Numbered from the stretch's first letter, positions 1 through 11,420 are shown. The stretch: DNA of 64,000 bases from Datura wrightii (GCA_035772735.1 JASDFA010000019.1:88410001-88474000); one strand, 5' to 3'. Notes: generated by a model from the letters alone, not told the origin. Made by a program: numbers and translations.

Positions 1-1169
1 CCGTGGCATGCTGCCAACGCGGCAACATTTGGCCAAAAATTGCATTTTTTGGCACATTCCAGTGAGGGTACGCGTTACCAACGTGTCACGGAGGTCAAGT
101 AGGGCGTTCAGCTCCGTGACACGTTGCTGTTCCACCACAGGCCAAATTTTGCAATTTTTCAGCATAGTATAAATTGAACCCTTAGCTCCTAAAATCATTT
201 GGTCATGATTTTATTCTGAAAAACCACCTAGGAGTGAAGGGAGAAGTGGGAGAACTCATCTAGGGTTTATCAAATTCCCTTCTCATCTACCAAATTCATG
301 TAAGTATGTTAGTTTAGTATTAGTTAATTGTAGTTTTACGAACATGAATGGTAAGAACCCTTCCTCTAGGGTTGAAGCCATGAATTATGACTGTGCCTTT
401 ATGAAATTGTTTTGGAATTAAGTTATTGATTGTTGTTTTCATCTTGCATTCTGGATTGTTGGTTGTTTTTATGATTGATCACCATGAAAGCATATTTGTT
501 AGCTTGAGTAATAGCTTGAGAAAGCATTACCTAGGTGAGGACATGAGAATGTAGGAGCATGTTTGTATCTCGGGAGAGATTTTGTGTCAAGATAGAAATA
601 TACCTAACACCGTGCTTGGTTGACACACGGGGGTTATGAAAGACCAACTTGGGATGTCACATCACCACTCGAAGAAGTAGTTGTGAGGCTAAGTTGAGTT
701 AAATGGTTAGACGCACGAAAGTCCCTAATCGTTTCCCCGTAACCCACAACATAATTGATTGCCCGCGACTAGAAAATTAAACTCCTCGCTCACAATGATG
801 CAATGAGGCTAGTTTGCCGTGTTTAGAGGCTCGAAAGACCATAAACATGCAATTCTAATTATGTGAAATAACAATTGATAGTTCAATGCTTAACCCATTG
901 CAAATCGTAGTATCGCATGATTAATTGGTTTTAACTCTATGTTGCTCCTAGAGTAATTTCAGAATACTTCGTTGACCCAAACTTAGACTTAATTAATCTC
1001 GATCGAAAATGTCTATAACCAACACTTGAGGTATTTAAGATCACACTAGAAATGGCTAGTTAGAGGAATGGGTCTAGTCCTTGTGGGTTCGACAATCCGG
1101 TTCTTAAAAAGAGCCACTATATTACTTGCACGACCCGTACACTTGTGGATGGGCGAATCGGTCACGTCA
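1..1169 (+). repeat. Element C: right-hand part of an Athila-type LTR
   Basis: This is the distal part of a plus-strand LTR; its beginning lies left of the window. The first 140 bases hold the GC-rich modules built on CGTGNCACG that also mark the LTRs of A, B and K. A TATA-like box at 168-174 follows. The U5-like end has the family signature seen in A near 9715-9780: a 'ccttgtgggttcga' stretch, then 'attacttgcacgac'. The LTR appears to end in CA at 1169, directly against the gag gene of element B on the other strand, so C is read as inserted in B. The 5' end and the second target duplication cannot be seen. Between 180 and 1169 I see no gene. Confidence 0.75.
168..174 (+). promoter_or_regulatory. 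TATA-like box in LTR of C
   Basis: TATAAAT lies about 45 bases after the last CGTGACACG module. The same order, modules then TATA, occurs in the LTRs of A and K, so this is the likely U3 core promoter of C. Confidence 0.5.
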
Positions 1170-1831
1170 TGCACCAGCACATCATTGGACTGGTGATGGT
1201 GAGGACAATCCCTTAGCAATGATTTGAACCTTTCCCAAGCTTGATACAGATTCTCCCCCTCTCTTTGTTTAAAACTTAGAATTTGACTTCTAAGTCTTGC
1301 TGTTTTCCCGAATGGAAAGAGTCTTATCAAAAACTTTCTTGCTAGATCATCCCAAGTGGTGATAGAGTTAGGTGGTTCAACATTCAACCACCTCTTTGCT
1401 TCCCCCAATAATGAAAATGGGAATAATGTAAGCCTCACGTAGTCGGATGATACTCCAGTGGGAATGTAAGTGTCACTTATCTCCAAAACATTTTGGAGAT
1501 GTTGGTGTGGATCTTCATGAGGGAGACCTATGAATTGCCCGCTGGTGTGTAACAATTGCACCATGTTCTGTTTAAGCTCAAACCTCCCTCCTGGCTCTGG
1601 TTTGCAAATACTTGATGTAACATTATTAGCATGTGGGATTGCCACTTCGTGAACCGGCCTAGCTGCCTTTTCCTCGGGCACTAACACTGCCCTCACAAGT
1701 GGTGGATTCTGTTGTTGCTCCAGAATTGCCTGTCTGAGCAACTGTAGCTTTTTCTCTAGAGCTTTCCTTCTTTGACGATGAAATTGTCTTTCCGGCTCTA
1801 TGTATGAATCCACCAACTCCTTATCTCTTGC
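1170..1831 (-). pseudogene. gag: gag fragment of element B (retrotransposon capsid)
   Basis: This encodes the N-terminal part of an Athila-type Gag, the protein that forms the cytoplasmic virus-like particle. The open frame has a basic start with a Q/E/K-rich helix, then the plant retrotrans_gag core: the GLPHEDPHQHL segment, FPFSLLGEAKRWL, the DLARKFLIRLFP motif and the YQAWERFKSLLRDCP end. Identity to Gag of A is high. No ATG opens the frame. The homology continues upstream of the first usable codon, in A as well, so the true start is unclear. Homology stops after the residues SNDVLVH, where C is inserted; the remaining 40 or so residues are read from C's LTR and are not Gag. The frame is otherwise free of stops, unlike that of A. 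Confidence 0.85.
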
Positions 1832-1940
1832 CAGTGTTCAGAAAAATTCAATATCTGCAAGAGAAAGGCTAAGATCAAGTTGTCAGCACTTAAATAGAAT
1901 TTGTAAACTAACACTAAGAAAATAATTTTACCAACTGCAG

Positions 1941-1958
1941 TCCCCGGCAACGGCGCCA
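1941..1958 (-). promoter_or_regulatory. Primer-binding site of B (tRNA-Asp)
   Basis: On the minus strand the 18 bases TGGCGCCGTTGCCGGGGA are complementary to the 3' end of plant tRNA-Asp, the primer typical of Athila-type elements. The site begins six bases inside the LTR end, which is normal spacing. Confidence 0.9.
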
Positions 1959-1964
1959 AAAACT

Positions 1965-3376
1965 TGTTCGGACTTCTGTGGTAACTACACGCAAGTGCAC
2001 GTGGTCGAACAAGTAGTAAAGTGGCTTAGGTAAAGCCAAGTATCGATCCCACAAGGACTAAGCTCCGGTAATAAATTACTTAAGTGTTAATGAACTGTAT
2101 CTTTAAGAATGCAGACAACCAAACAACTAATATTTGGAGAATTTGAGTTACTAATTTATAAGAATCTAAGGCAAAATTATAAAGTGAGTTTGAACAATAG
2201 TAATGAGCAAGCTTAGGTTAAAACAAACATGCAAGGAATTAATTTATCAATACAATTCAGTTAATCTTTCCTTCGGTTGCTAGTCAAGAATTATTGCCTA
2301 TGGATTGGAACTTTCGAATCCTATCCAACATAAGAATCATGAGTCTTAATCTACATTTCTGTGATAAAAGAATCTCATGTTCTAGCCATACATTCCCTAT
2401 TCCTTAATTGACTAATAAGACTTTCAGATATATTTCTATTCTGAATGTAAATCAATTCTCAATTTTCCAAACTAAGAAGAGATCATATCCTACCAATTCA
2501 CATCTTTCCAATTTCTTTCCTTTTCAAAATAAAAATTGGATTTTTTAGATATACATTAACATTGGCCAAACATTAATGCAGTAAGAACAAGAATTGATAG
2601 AACAACCATTGAAGAAAAGATGAAAACTAAAATGATTAACAATTACATTCCACTACAATTGTTCTTAACCTCAGCAAGAAGTGAATTTAGCCACTCATTT
2701 GTAGATTAAACATCATCAAATAAGTGTAATTCATACAAACAATTGAGATAAAAGAGAAAGAGATAGATAAGAACCCTAGAATTTTTGTCCCCTCAACTGC
2801 CTGTAACCCACGTTCTTGCTCAACCAAGTCAGAATGTTTAAAATAAACTTAAGTGTGCTATTTATGCTATTGAGAATTTTTCCCGAAATAACAAGCAACG
2901 TGGCATGGAGTGTATCGCGGAGCACTCCCTCCGTGCCACGGAGGTATCGCGGACCCTCATTGGAAGTCGGCCCCCAGGCAATTTAACCTCAACATGCCAC
3001 GGCCTGCATCGCGGAGCCTGGCCAACGTGACACGGTGCTATCGTGCTCCTTCACTGGAAATTGCCAAATTTATTTCCTTTGAGGCAGAGTGCCTCTGCGA
3101 TGGCAACGTGACACGGCTCCATCGTGGAGCCCTTATTTTTGTTGATCTTCCACGTCCTTTTTCACTCCTTGTTTGAAAGTCCATTCCCTATTTTACCAAC
3201 ATGTATCTTAGCTTCCCAAAATTCCATTTTACCTGCAAAAAAACACTAATCATGTTGGTTAGTTTAAATTCACATTTAACTATAAATCACATGATAATGT
3301 ACACAATAATGATATACAAACAAGTCTAAATGAAGCTTTTTAGTATCACTTGGGCATGAAATTCTGCCCAAGATCA
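1965..3376 (-). repeat. 5' LTR of element B
   Basis: The LTR is 1412 bp. It begins TGATCTTGGGC and ends CCGAACA on the minus strand. It aligns in order with the LTRs of A. The U3 part (about 2890-3140) carries the GC-rich CGTGNCACG modules; the R/U5 part carries the adenine-rich stretches and the 'cacttgcgtgtag' type tail. A weak TATA-like box (GCATAAATAG, minus strand) lies at 2858-2867. Short open frames here, such as one over the modules at 2910-3176, are by-products of the GC-rich repeats. Confidence 0.9.
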
Positions 3377-4287
3377 AGGCCTAGCTTCTAGTTCAGCAGC
3401 CCCTCCCCCACGCACAGCACATCAGGGGGCATCTACTAGCACAGTTGGCGGGAAGCGCCAGAACATATTTTATGCCTTAGCCACTCGTTAGGAGCAGGAG
3501 GTATCACCAGATGTAGTCACCGGTATGTTGAGAATCTTTTCATGTTGATATATATGCATTGTTAGATTCGGGGACTACCCTATCTTTTGTGACACCATAT
3601 ATAGCCAGTAGCTTTGGAGTCAGTCCTGATGTATTATCTGAGCCCTTCTCGGTTTCTACTCCAGTAGGTGACTCAGTTATAGCTAGACGGATGTATAGAG
3701 ATTGCTCGGTCTCAGTTCTTCATAAGGTCACATCAACAGACTTTATAAAGTTAGCCATGATCGATTTTGATGTTATTCTAGGATTGGATTGCCTATTTGC
3801 ATGCTATGCTTCAACTAATTGTAGGACCCGGTTAGTAGAGTTCATATTTCTGGGTGAGCCTGTCTTAGAGTGGGAGAGTAGTTCAGTTGTGCCTGTAGGT
3901 CAATTTATTTCCTACCTTAAGGCCAAGAAGATTATTTCTAAGGGTTGTTTGTACCATCTAGTTAGGGTTAAGAATGTGGAGTCTGAAATCCCAATTATCC
4001 AGTCTGTACCAGTAGTGCGTGAGTATCCAGAGGTCTTCCTTGATGATTTGCCAAATTTCTCTCCCGAGCGGGAGATTGATTTCAGTATAGATCTTCTTCC
4101 CGACGCGCAACCTATACCTATTCCACCTTATAGAATGGCTTCAGTCGAGCTAAAAGAATTGAAGGATCGGTTGAAGGACCTATCAGATAAGGGCTTTATT
4201 AGGCCGAGTAAGTCTCCATGTGGTGCACCAGTGTTGTTTGTTCGGAAGAAGGATGGTTCGCTTCGGATGTGCATTGACTATCGGTAG
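3377..4287 (+). pseudogene. pol: D gag tail, aspartic protease and RT N-terminus
   Basis: The first 160 bases translate in pieces as the low-complexity tail of a Tekay-type Gag. From 3559 an open frame gives the retroviral-type aspartic protease, with the active-site motif DSGTT at its start and an ILGLDCL motif near residue 75. A linker follows, with the VREYPEVFLDDLP signature. The RT N-terminus comes next (ELKDRLKDLSDKGFIRPS, then SPCGAPVLFVRKKDGSLRMCIDYR). The enzyme would cleave Gag-Pol and start cDNA synthesis in the particle. TAG at 4285-4287 stops the frame at a position where relatives have glutamine. The start is not an initiation site; this is a slice of a polyprotein. Confidence 0.88.
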
Positions 4288-5532
4288 TTGAACTAGGTCA
4301 CCATCAAGAATAGGTATCCTTTACCCGAGATCGATGATTTGTTTGACTAGCTTCAAGGTGCAAAGTGTTTCTCCAAGATTGATCTCAGGTCCGGGTATCA
4401 CCAGCTCAGGGTTCGGGAGAGTGACATCCGGAAAACCTCTTTCAAAACTCGGTATGGTCACTATGAATTTGTTGTTATTTCTTTTGGACTAACCAATGCC
4501 CCTGCAGCTTTTATGGATCTAATAAATAGGGTGTTTAAGGAATATTTGGACATGTTCATGATTATGTTCATTGATGACATCCTTATATACTCTCAGAGCG
4601 AGGAGGAGCATGTCGCTCACTTGAGAATAGTGCTTTAGACCCTCAAGGATCGCTAGTTGTATGTAAAGTTCAGCAAATGTGAGTTTTGGTTTGACTTGGT
4701 GGCATTTCTAGGCCATGTGGTATCAGGTGAGGGCATAAAAGTAGATTCTCAGAAGATCGAGACGGTAAAGAACTGGCCCAGACCAGTGAACCCATAAGAT
4801 ATTAGGAGCTTTTTGGGCTTAGCGGGATACCATCGGAGATTTGTGGAGGGTTTTTCATTTATTGCTGCACCATTGACCAAGTTGACTCAAAATAAGGTGA
4901 AGTTTCAATGGTCGGAGGCTTGTGAGAAAAGCTTCCAAGAGTTGAAGACCCGACTCACTTCAACACCAGTGTTAACCCTACCTGAGGGTACCGATGGTTT
5001 TGTGGTGTATTGTGATGCTTCGCAAGTCGAACTCGGGTGTGTGTTGATGCAGCATGGGAAAGTGATAGCATATTCCTTGAGGCAGATGAAAGTTCATGAA
5101 AAGAATTGCCCGACCCATGATCTTGAATTTGCCGCGGTGGTGTTTGCATTGAAGATACGGCGGCATTACTTGTATGGGGTCCACGTGGATGTATTCATGG
5201 ACCAAAAGAGTTTGAAATATGTGTTCACACAGAAATACCTCAATCTTTGGCAAAGGAGGTGGTTGGAGCTACTTAAGGACTATGATATGAGTGTCCTTTA
5301 CCACCAGCATAAGGCTAATGTGGTAGCGGACACACTTAGTAGGCTCTCTATGGAGAGTGTGTCCCATGTGGATGAGGGAAAGAAACAGTTGGTGAAAGAT
5401 GTCCATCAACTTGGAAGGTTGGTAGTCAGATTGGTCAACTCGACCGATGGCAGCGTTGTTGTGCAAAACGAATCAAAATTATCCTTGGTGGTCGATGTCA
5501 AATCTAGACAAAATGAGGACCCCATTTTGTAA
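4288..5532 (+). pseudogene. pol: D reverse transcriptase and RNase H
   Basis: The same frame continues as RT. KIDLRSGYHQL, FGLTNAPAAFMDL and the catalytic FIDD motif (about 4570) are readable, then FLGHVVS, the FLGLAGYHRRFV thumb (4813 on), and RNase H. RNase H shows the first aspartate in VVYCDAS and the glutamate in HDLEFAAV, but the usual third aspartate motif DHKSL reads DQKSL. In-frame stops are at 4294, 4348, 4636, 4654 (all TAG) and 4795 (TAA). The stretch 4813-5532 is open for 239 codons and ends in the RNase H-integrase linker. The enzyme would be inactive. Confidence 0.9.
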
Positions 5533-6303
5533 AGATGAAGGAAGCCTTTCGACATCAAAAGGTGGAGGTTTTCTCCCAAGGGGGAGATGGTGTACTGCGG
5601 TACCAAGGTCGTCTATGTATTCCAGATGTCGATTATTTGAGGGATCGATATGGCATGAGGCACGTGGATCCAGGTATTCTATCTGTTTGGGTACCACCAA
5701 GATGTATCATGATTTGCGGAAATATATTGGTGGAACGGCATGAAGAAGGATATTGCATAATTCGTAGCCAAGTGCCCAAACTGTCAGCAAGTGAAAGTTG
5801 AGCATCAAAGGCCGGGAGGCGTATTGCAGGATATTAACATTCCTACTTGGAAGTGGGAAGAGATTAACATAGAATTCATTATCGGCCTACCTCGTACTCG
5901 CCGACAGTATGATTCCATTTGGGTGGTGGTCGACAGGTTGACCAAGGCTGCACACTTTCTACTAGTCAAAACCATAGATTCACTAGATGATTATGCCAAA
6001 TTGTATATTAGGGAGTTAGTCCAGATTCATGGAGTGCCCTTGTCTATTATTTCAGACCGAGGTACTCAGTTTACCTCTCAGTTTTGGCTGTCTTTCCAAA
6101 AGGGGCTTGGGACTCAGGTTAAGCTCGGCACAGCATTTCATCCACAAACGGGTGGCCAGGCGGAGCGGACAATTCAAACTCTCGAGGATATGTTGAGGGA
6201 TTGTGTGCAAGACTTTAAAGGTAATTGGGATGATCATTTGCCTTTAATCAAGTTTTCTTACAATAACAGCTATCACTCTAGTATCCAAGTGGCACCATTA
6301 TAG
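5533..6303 (+). pseudogene. pol: D integrase (zinc finger and DDE core)
   Basis: After a frameshift near 5535 the zinc-finger region is recognisable in pieces, including CPNCQQVK near 5773. The catalytic core is open from 5791 to 6303. It shows WKWEEINIEFIIGLP, where the position of the first catalytic aspartate reads glutamate, then VVVDRLTKAAHF, the second aspartate in IISDRGTQF and the glutamate in HPQTGGQAERTIQ. Integrase would insert the cDNA into chromatin. The frame ends at a TAG at 6301-6303. The apparent loss of the first aspartate and the broken zinc finger make it non-functional. Confidence 0.86.
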
Positions 6304-6925
6304 GCTCTTTAGGGGCGGAGGTGTAGATCGCCCATCGGATTGTTTGAGGTTGGTGAGGCAGCTATGATAGGGTCGGACTCAGTTCACGAGGCTATGGTGA
6401 AGGTTCAGTTTATAAGGGACAGGCTGAAAACTGCTTAGAGTCGTCAAAAGTCATATGCGGATGTGAGAAGAAGGGATTTAGAGTTTGAGGTGGACGATTG
6501 GGTATTTCTAAAGGTATCTCCTATGAAGGGAGTCATGCGGTTCGGAGAGAAAGGAAAACTCAGTCCCCGTTATTGGTCCCTACTGGCTTATGAGAAGAGT
6601 TGGTAAGGTAGCGTATGAGTTGGACTTTCCATCAGAGTTATCTTTAGTTCATCCCGTCTTTCATGTATCGCTCTTAAAAAAGTGCTTGGGTGATCTAACT
6701 TTAGTAGTCCCGGTGGAAAGTGTTGATATTGGAGATAGCCTCAGTTATGAGGAAATTTCGATTGGAATCTTGGATCGTCAGGTTCAGAGGTTGAGGAACA
6801 AAGAAGTAGCTTCGGTGAAGGTGTTGTGGAGAAACCAGCATGTTGAGAGAGCTACATGGGAAGCCGAAGTGGCTATGATAGATAAATACCCCCACTTGTT
6901 CTCTATCGGCCCCATTTCAGTTTGA
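6304..6925 (+). pseudogene. pol: D integrase C-terminus and chromodomain
   Basis: From 6304 to about 6590 the integrase C-terminal domain is readable across frameshifts, with a TAG at 6436-6438. The frame 6590-6925 gives KVAYELDFPSELSLVHPVFHVSLLKK, typical of the GPY/F end of plant Ty3 integrases. A chromodomain-like module follows (ILDRQVQRLRNKEVASVKVLW, then THE/AW-type ATWEAEVAM) and a short tail. This C-terminal module defines chromoviruses and in relatives steers integration to heterochromatin marks. About 245 bases of 3' untranslated sequence lead to the polypurine tract. Confidence 0.88.
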
Positions 6926-7158
6926 GGTATCAGTTTTTTCCCTAATTATCTAATAAGTTTCCATGTTCAGTTCATGTGCGCAAGTTTGAATTATGTTATG
7001 ATAAATGTATGTGATGTCTGAATTCAATTCGGCTATGTAGATCTTTTTGGAGGTAGTCATTCTATCAGTTTTCAATTTTAATAATCAGTATTTGCAAATG
7101 ATGATTGCATGTTTCTGCATTTTCTGTGTGTTTCTAACATATGAGGATGAATGTTCCC

Positions 7159-7170
7159 AAGGGGGAGATA
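7159..7170 (+). promoter_or_regulatory. Polypurine tract of D
   Basis: AAGGGGGAGATA lies one base before the LTR start TGTTATTCC at 7172. This is the plus-strand priming site. The preceding 'gaggatgaatgttccc' is shared with the same position in F and G. Confidence 0.85.
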
Positions 7171-7171
7171 T

Positions 7172-8291
7172 TGTTATTCCCCGAAAGCTCAAAGATCGGA
7201 CTCGAGAGTTCAAACCGAAAAATTGTGGAATTGATGTTGCAGGCACAGGACGAGTCATGGGACGACTCATGACGAGGCCCCATGAGTCGTCAAGTGAATC
7301 TTGGGCAGGCCTCGAGTAAATGAAGAATCAAGGTCCCCACGAGGGAGAGAACGACTCGTGGTCAGCCACCACAAGTCTTCATGTCACTTGTGGGGTGATG
7401 TTGGAATTAAATCGGAGGAAGTAACCAGTGTACCTAACGGATGGGACCCCACGAGTCGTGGCCAGTCCCAACGACTCGTGAGGTGAGTCGTGATCAAGAA
7501 GAATGGTTTTTCATGAATGTTAAGGCAGTTTACACGACGGGAGGTAACCATGAGTCGTGGTCTTGAGGAATGAGTCGTTATGTCCCATATTATGAGCCCT
7601 AGCAAATAAGTTAACCAGTGCACTTGACGGGCGACTCGACGAGTCGTTTCCCATCCTGATGAATCATCAGGTCACCCTTAGGGTCACCTGGCAGTTGTTT
7701 TCTATGAAATAGTAAGGGCCTTCTCATAATTTCCTAAGTTCCTAAGACCTATACTACGTCATTTAAGGCTCGTTTTAGTAGGTTTTAAGCAGGGGAAAAC
7801 CTATTCTAAGCCATTCTTCCCATGCATGCAAGTTTGAAGGTTTGAAGAGGGGATTCAAGGCAAAATCTCAAGGTTTCCATTGGAATCTCAGCTTGAGCTA
7901 TTAGAGGGTGTTAGAATTCATCATTCCCAAGTATGTAAGGCTATGAGTGGTGTCTTCTTCCACACCCTTGCCCAATTTCTATTAAATATGATAAATTGTC
8001 TATGATCAAGTATGGGGTTTGACCAAATTGCATAATTCTTCAATCTCTACATATGGGTATGATTAAATTATATTTATATTGATGAATTGTGAAGCTTGGA
8101 CAGATTTTAAATTATTTTCAATCCAAATTGTGATTTCTAACTTATGAAATTGAATGCCCATGGATGAGAAGTTCAGCAAAGAAGAGATTGATTTTCAATG
8201 TATGATGATGATGAGATTTAATGATGAAAAGCATGTTTCTAAAGCTACCCATGATTGTGATGTTGTTTTCAAAATAAAATGTGTAGATCCT
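7172..8291 (+). repeat. 3' LTR of D, left part (U3)
   Basis: The LTR begins TGTTATTCCCCG. Bases 7195-7690 are packed with a nine-base palindrome ACGACTCGT and near forms, about a dozen copies. From about 7700 the sequence becomes AT-rich. Element A interrupts it at 8291, with the duplicated target ATCCT at 8287-8291. The remainder of this LTR is at 21034-22484, giving 2571 bp in all. Confidence 0.88.
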
Positions 8292-9796
8292 TGATCTTGG
8301 GCATAATTGCATGCCCAAGTGATACTTTATTACTTAATTTGACTTGTTTATTTACTTTTATGTGTACATTCTCATGTGGTTTTTATGTAAATGCTGATTT
8401 ATACTAACCAACATGATTAGATATTATTTTTGTTGTTAGAATGAATTTTGGGAACTAATCTACAAGTTGGTGAAGTGGAGGAATGGACTCAGAAGCAAAA
8501 CTTGGAAGTCGGCAAGAAAATGCTAAAACTTGATGCTCCACGACAGGGTCGTGGCACGCCACTATCGCGGAGGCATTCTGCCTAGAGTGGGATTTGTGTT
8601 GCATTCCAGTGAAGGTGCGCGATGGCACCGCATCACGGATCCCATGCTCTGCGTTCACTTCAGTGACACGGTGGGAGGACTTAGCTGCACACCTAGATTC
8701 CAGTGAAGGTGTGCGTTATGTCCGTGGCAAGGAGCTGAGGCTCCGCGATACCTTCCGTGCCATGCTGAAGATAATAATCCGGCACCCCAAGTTCCAGTGA
8801 AGCTCCGTGACAAGGCCGTGGCACGGAGCTGATGCTCCACGATACCCTCCATGCCACGTTGCCAGTTTATTCTGGGAAATATTTCACTTGTATAAATAGC
8901 ACACTTAGGTTTGTTTTTAATATATCTGACATTTTAAGCTAGAACGTGGGTATCAAGCAGTTGAGCTAAAGAAGTTGTTTGGTTAATTTTCTTCCTTTTC
9001 TCTTAGATTTCAATTGCTTGTATGATTTCTACTTGTTTGAAGATGTTTAATCATCAAATGAGTAGCTAATTCACCTTTGGCAGAGGTTGAGGATGATTGC
9101 AGTAGTATGTAATTGATGTGATTTCAGTTTTTATCTTTTCTACAACGGTTGTTGTGCTAATTCTTGTTTTCACTACATTAATGCTTGGCCATTGTTAATG
9201 TAAATCCTAGAATTCCAGTTTTATTTCCGAAAGGAAGATTAATTGGATAGATGTCAATTGGTAGGATATGTTCTTGTCTTGGTTGAGAAATTAAGAGAAG
9301 ATTAACATTCAGAATAGAAATATATTTGTAATGTCATATTTGGTCATCTATGGAATTTGTTGTGTATTGCTAGAATATGAAGTGTTTGCATCACAGAAAT
9401 GTGTAATGTAAGTCTCATGATTCTTTAATTGGAGAGGAGTTCGAAAGACCCAATCCATTGGTTACTAATTCCCGACCAACAACCGAAGAGAAGTGTTGAT
9501 TGAAATTTAATCAGTAAATTACATATTTGCGTGTTTTTTCCTTAACCTTAGCTTGTTCGTGCTATTGTTCAGATTATAATTTACAATCTTCTTACTTAAA
9601 GTTACATTAACTAGTATTATTGAAAAATTGACCATTTGTTCTGTTTGTCTACTTGTTTAAAGAATTGCTTATACTAAACACTTAACGAAAAATTATTGTA
9701 ACATTATAGTCCTTGTGAGTTCGATACCTGGTTTGAAATAAAGCCACTTTATTACTTGTACGACCACGTGCACTTGCGTGTAGTTGGGAGTGAAAA
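8292..9796 (+). repeat. 5' LTR of A
   Basis: The LTR starts TGATCTTGGGC. The terminal CA expected at its end reads AA here (9795-9796); the 3' copy keeps CA. GC-rich modules built on CGTGNCACG occupy about 8530-8860, followed by a TATA box at 8891-8899. The rest is AT-rich R/U5, with the 'ttgtgagttcgatacc' and 'cacttgcgtgtag' signatures near 9715-9785. Short open frames over the modules are not genes. Confidence 0.93.
8891..8899 (+). promoter_or_regulatory. TATA box of A 5' LTR
   Basis: TATAAATAG is placed just after the GC-rich modules and is preserved in the 3' LTR at 20145-20153. It is the probable core promoter for the genomic RNA, with transcription expected to start about 30 bases on. 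Confidence 0.7.
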
Positions 9797-9802
9797 AGTT
9801 TT

Positions 9803-9820
9803 TGGCGCCGTTGCCGGGAA
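9803..9820 (+). promoter_or_regulatory. Primer-binding site of A (tRNA-Asp)
   Basis: TGGCGCCGTTGCCGGGAA matches the complement of the plant tRNA-Asp 3' end except at position 17. It lies six bases after the LTR end, as in B. Confidence 0.9.
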
Positions 9821-9930
9821 CTGGCAATTGGTTATTTAATTTTCTTAGTGTTAGTTTACAAGTTCGATACAAGTGTTGACGACTTGATCTTAGCCTTTCT
9901 CTTGCAGGTACTAACTGAACGCTGGCAAGG

Positions 9931-11420
9931 GATAAGGAGTTGGTGGATCCGTTGTTAGAGCTGGAGAGACAATTTCATCTACAAAAAAGGGAAGCTCTAG
10001 AAAAGAAGTTGCAGTTATTAAGGAGCTCTGGAGCAACAACAACAACCACCAATTGTAAGGGCAGTTTTAGTGCCGGAAGAGATGGCAGCAAGACCAGTCC
10101 ACGAGGTGGCAATCCCACATGCAAACAATGTAACATCCAGCATTCACAGGCCGAAACCAGGAGGGAGGTTTGAACTTAAGCAGAATATGGTGTAGTTATT
10201 GCATACTAGCGGGCAATTTACCGGTCTCTCTCATGAAGATCCACAACAGCATCTCCAAAACATCTTGGAGATAAGTGACACATATATACCGGCTGGAGTA
10301 TCATCTGATTATGTGAGGCTTACACTATTCCCATTTTCACTGCTGGGGGAAGCCAAGAGATGGTTGAATGTTGAACCACCAAATTCTATTATTACTTGGG
10401 ATGACCTAGCGAGGAAGTTTTTGATACAATTCTTTCCATCAGGGAAGACAGCCAGGCTTAGAAGTCAGATTTTAAGCTTCAAAAAGAGAGAGGGTGAGAA
10501 TTTGTATCAGGCGTGGGAAAGGTTCAAGTCAATGCTAAGAGATTGTCCTCACCGTCACTAGTCTAATGATATGTTGGTGCATACATTCATTGAGGGCTTG
10601 GAACCACATACAATGATCTTGTTAGATTCAGCAGCTGGGGGGTAGGCATTGGAAAAGACCTACGAAGAGCTTTCCACCTTGTTGAACCGTATTTCACAAG
10701 GTACTTCGGAATGGAATGCGGATACAACTCGAGGGGGAGAAAATAAAGCCGCAGGGGTCTTTGAGGTGGATGGATTCACTGCTATCGCTGCACAGATAGC
10801 TACTTTGCAAAATCAATTTAACACTCATTTCAGCAGTATGAGCTTGAGCCAGGCACAAGCCCTAGTCAATGCAGTTCATCAGGTGTGGTGTGAAGTTTGT
10901 GGAAGTAGTGAACATTCAACTGAGTGTTGTGGTGCAAATCCAGATTCGGTAAATTTTATTGGAAACGCCCAGAGGAGGAGTAATCAGCAGTATGGAAACA
11001 GTTACAACCCAAATTAGAGGAATCATCTGAATTTTTCATGGGGGAGTAATAGTCATCTGGGACAGAGTTCAAATCAGGGCGTGCACAGAAATCAAGGGGT
11101 CATCACAATTTTTAGCCGCAGTTTAGAGGAAATAATGCACCTCCTCAGTCCAGCAACATCGAGGATATGCTCAAAACCATAATAGCTAACCAGGCGCAAA
11201 TGCAGGCTGATCAGGTAAAATTGACAGCTGATATGAAAAATCAGCAGTTAGCTATAAAGGCTTTGGAGTATCAGTTGGGATAGTTAGCTGGAGCCCAAAA
11301 TACTAGATTGAGGGGAGGATTACCTAGTGATACAGACCCAAATCCTAAGTAGGTGAATGCAATTACTACCCGGATTAGAAAGCAACTCGGGGAGATGGAA
11401 CCCGAAAGGCCACCTCAGAA
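9931..11420 (+). pseudogene. gag: gag of element A
   Basis: This encodes an Athila-type Gag. The N-terminal coiled region matches B, then a frameshift near 10030 breaks it. The retrotrans_gag core is open at 10199-10561 (GEAKRWLNVEPPNS, DLARKFLIQFFP, YQAWERFKSMLRDCP). A second open part at 10649-11017 holds a CCHC zinc knuckle (CEVCGSSEHSTECC), which binds RNA in relatives. The Gag-Pol linker with QLAIKALEYQLG and GGLPSDTDPNPK follows to about 11420. In-frame stops include TAG at 10193-10195 and 10559-10561; element B has glutamine at both places. There is no clear ATG at the start; the frame runs from GATAAGGAG near 9931 as in B. Confidence 0.9.

Larger units (their letters stand above)
1170..3376 (-). 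mobile_element. Element B: 5' part of an Athila-type retrotransposon
   Basis: Read on the minus strand, the element runs from a 5' LTR (3376 to 1965) through a primer-binding site (1958-1941) into gag, which is cut at 1170 by the LTR of C. Its LTR start (TGATCTTGGGC) and gag protein are close to those of A, so A and B belong to related families. The LTR abuts 'aggcc' at 3377-3381, the presumed target duplication in D; the other copy is outside the window. B's pol and 3' LTR are also outside, to the left. Confidence 0.85.

Noticed and set aside
1941..1958. tRNA-Asp gene
   Set aside because: Only 18 bases match the tRNA end, in complement and beside an LTR; it is a primer-binding site.
2910..3176. 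88-codon open frame on the plus strand
   Set aside because: It lies over the GC-rich modules of the LTR of B. Similar frames arise over the same modules in A and K; they reflect base composition.
8594..8800. 68-codon frame present in both LTRs of A (also 19848-20054)
   Set aside because: The repetition is due to LTR duplication, and the frame covers the module cluster before the TATA box.
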